From an uncultured Ignavibacteria bacterium (GTDB lineage: Bacteria > Bacteroidota > Ignavibacteria > Ignavibacteriales > Melioribacteraceae), in NCBI GenBank assembly GCA_937930275.1, contig CALGLM010000278.1, forward strand, positions 1 to 6,523: a DNA stretch of 6,523 nt, written 5' to 3'. How positions within the stretch are numbered: the stretch's first letter is position 1; every line of letters starts with the position of its first letter. Shown here piece after piece: positions 5,308-6,523 of this stretch. Both the position numbers and the translations under genes were made by a program. Below the pieces are notes generated by a model. That model made no database searches. It saw only the letters and a list, made by a program, of their open reading frames with translations, and was not told where the DNA came from.

Positions 5308-6523
5308 AATCCCGTTTGAAGTAGTAAAGTGTATAGTCTTTCTTTTTCATCACAACATCATATATTTTTTGTTCTATGCCGTTTTGGCTAAATAGCCAGT
5401 GAATAACAGAGTCTTTAGTTCTATCTTTTGATTGCATACGTGCACGAGCTTGCCAGTATAGAAGGGAAGAATAATGGATGTTGTAGAAAATAATAAAATC
5501 GGCTGTTTTGAGGTTTACTCCCATGCTTCCGGATTGAATTTGGCAAATGAATATTTTATCATTACTTGCATTAAATTCTTCGGGGCTATCGGTGCAATTA
5601 GGGAACATAGACCGTAATATTTCACCTTCGGCAATGTAAACGTAATATATTGCAATTTTCTTATTTTGATAGTTATTTTTAATATACTCGGCTTTTATGC
5701 TTGTTAGCTTTTTGGCAATGCCGTTTTCGGTTTTTACCGTTCCGGAAGATAATTGATGAACCTTTAGCATCTTTTTAGCCCCCGTATCTCCTAATATTAC
5801 GGTATCATCCTTAAATGTAAACATATTGTCTTTTAAGAATCTATCAATAAGCCTTTGTACATTGGTATCTTGAGGTATGGTTATAATTTCTTCTTTTACT
5901 TCTTGGTTAAAATCTGCTTCTTTTTGGGAAATAGATATAAAGAGTTCATCCAAAACGGGCTGTATAAGTTCTTTATTGGCTTTTGCGTAGTCAATTATCT
6001 TAACGCCGTTATATCTTTTTTCGCGTATTGTAACAAATATTTGAGCCCATTTATAAAACGTTTTATAGTCTGCAAACGGTGACTTATTGCCTGCTACCCA
6101 AAACTGGTGATAAAGTTGGCTGTAGCTTTCCGGATTAGGCGTTCCGGACATAAGTATAACATTTGCATTATTTATTAATTCTTTTAGTCTTTTGGTACGC
6201 AACGAGGGCTTTGGGAAAGCTCCTAAGCTATGAGCTTCGTCTATTATCACTAAATCCCAGTTACCGCTTATTTTGTGCAAGCTATCGTAATTAATGATGT
6301 GTAAATCGAAATAACGAGGAAGCATGTTATAATCTTCACGAATTGAAGAGATTGCTTTTAACCTTGTTACAAACAAAACGTTTTTTGCTTTTATTAAATA
6401 AGCAGCAGCAAAAGCCGTCAAAGTTTTTCCGGTTCTTACTTCCATAGCAAGGTAGGGAACTTTACCTTTGTTTAGAAGCTCTGCAGCTTTTAACGCAGCT
6501 TGCTTTTGATAGTTACGCAAATT
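5234..6523 (-). CDS. SNF2-like DEAH-box helicase, 5' end outside window
   Basis: This is a superfamily 2 helicase/translocase of the phage SNF2-like type that uses ATP to move along or remodel DNA. With residue 1 at the TTG at 6520, the motifs are: Q-type lead RNYQKQA (2-8), motif I EVRTGKT (27-33), motif Ia VLFVTR (48-53), DEAH (94-97) and SGTP (125-128). The second half has GSMGVNLKTADFIIF and QARARMQSKDR (motif VI, 357-367). Motif I lacks the usual GxGKT glycine (RTGKT), as is common in this phage subgroup. The frame stays open to the window edge and the codons preceding the TTG read Asn-Leu, so the real start, probably an ATG just outside giving 'MNLRNYQ...', is missing. The last 24 or so residues, after KDYTLYYFKRDYEN, lie over the VRR-NUC gene and look like a non-conserved tail. 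The protein probably works with the nuclease in replication or recombination. Confidence 0.9.
   Translation of the reverse strand, partial: NLRNYQKQAALKAAELLNKGKVPYLAMEVRTGKTLTAFAAAYLIKAKNVLFVTRLKAISSIREDYNMLPRYFDLHIINYDSLHKISGNWDLVIIDEAHSLGAFPKPSLRTKRLKELINNANVILMSGTPNPESYSQLYHQFWVAGNKSPFADYKTFYKWAQIFVTIREKRYNGVKIIDYAKANKELIQPVLDELFISISQKEADFNQEVKEEIITIPQDTNVQRLIDRFLKDNMFTFKDDTVILGDTGAKKMLKVHQLSSGTVKTENGIAKKLTSIKAEYIKNNYQNKKIAIYYVYIAEGEILRSMFPNCTDSPEEFNASNDKIFICQIQSGSMGVNLKTADFIIFYNIHYSSLLYWQARARMQSKDRTKDSVIHWLFSQNGIEQKIYDVVMKKKDYTLYYFKRDYENDRTAITNQSDKPTTTKRGLCV

Noticed and set aside
5855..6082. Plus-strand ORF of 75 codons over the helicase gene
   Set aside because: Its Phe/Tyr-rich apparent membrane segments are a shadow of the helicase frame.
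6518..6520. TTG at 6520 as the helicase start
   Set aside because: The frame is open to the window edge and the reading Asn-Leu-Arg-Asn-Tyr-Gln suggests an ATG just outside.
1..6523. CRISPR arrays, tRNA genes, insertion sequences or attachment sites
   Set aside because: No regularly spaced repeats, cloverleaf-like segments, transposase genes or paired inverted repeats were seen on either strand.

Overview
The window is part of a tailed-phage genome, most likely a prophage, from an AT-rich bacterium (roughly one third G+C by eye). The genes are packed with short overlaps and fall into two blocks that converge at about 3212-3215. The host phylum cannot be fixed from this sequence. The terminase, portal and replication proteins look like those of temperate phages of gut-type bacteria. 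Strong Shine-Dalgarno sites (AAGGAG, AAGGAGG) and TTG/GTG starts speak against a typical Bacteroidota translation style, although phages can deviate from their hosts.

Plus-strand block (1-3215), DNA packaging and head/connector genes: the 3' end of a terminase small subunit, a complete PBSX-type terminase large subunit, a DUF935 (Mu gp29-like) portal protein and a Mu gpG-like virion morphogenesis protein. The MuF minor head gene usually found between or next to the last two is absent from this strand.

Minus-strand block (6523 down to 3212), read from the right edge: an SNF2-like DEAH helicase (cut by the window edge), an overlapping VRR-NUC nuclease, and a strong ribosome binding site that opens onto a frameshifted mini-ORF. 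These are followed by a small zinc-finger protein with the exact cysteine spacing of the P2 Ogr / P4 Delta late activators, then a MuF minor-head protein fused at its C-terminus to an ADP-ribosyltransferase (ART), and last a small unknown protein coupled to it by an ATGA overlap.

The MuF-ART protein is the main point of interest. It carries the MuF head domain and a complete R / STS / ExE catalytic triad, so it looks like a phage-encoded polymorphic toxin or a head-packaged effector delivered with the DNA. The small gene coupled behind it is the natural candidate for its immunity protein. The module lies on the strand opposite the packaging genes, behind replication genes and a putative late activator. 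This suggests that it moved or was acquired separately and may have its own expression control.
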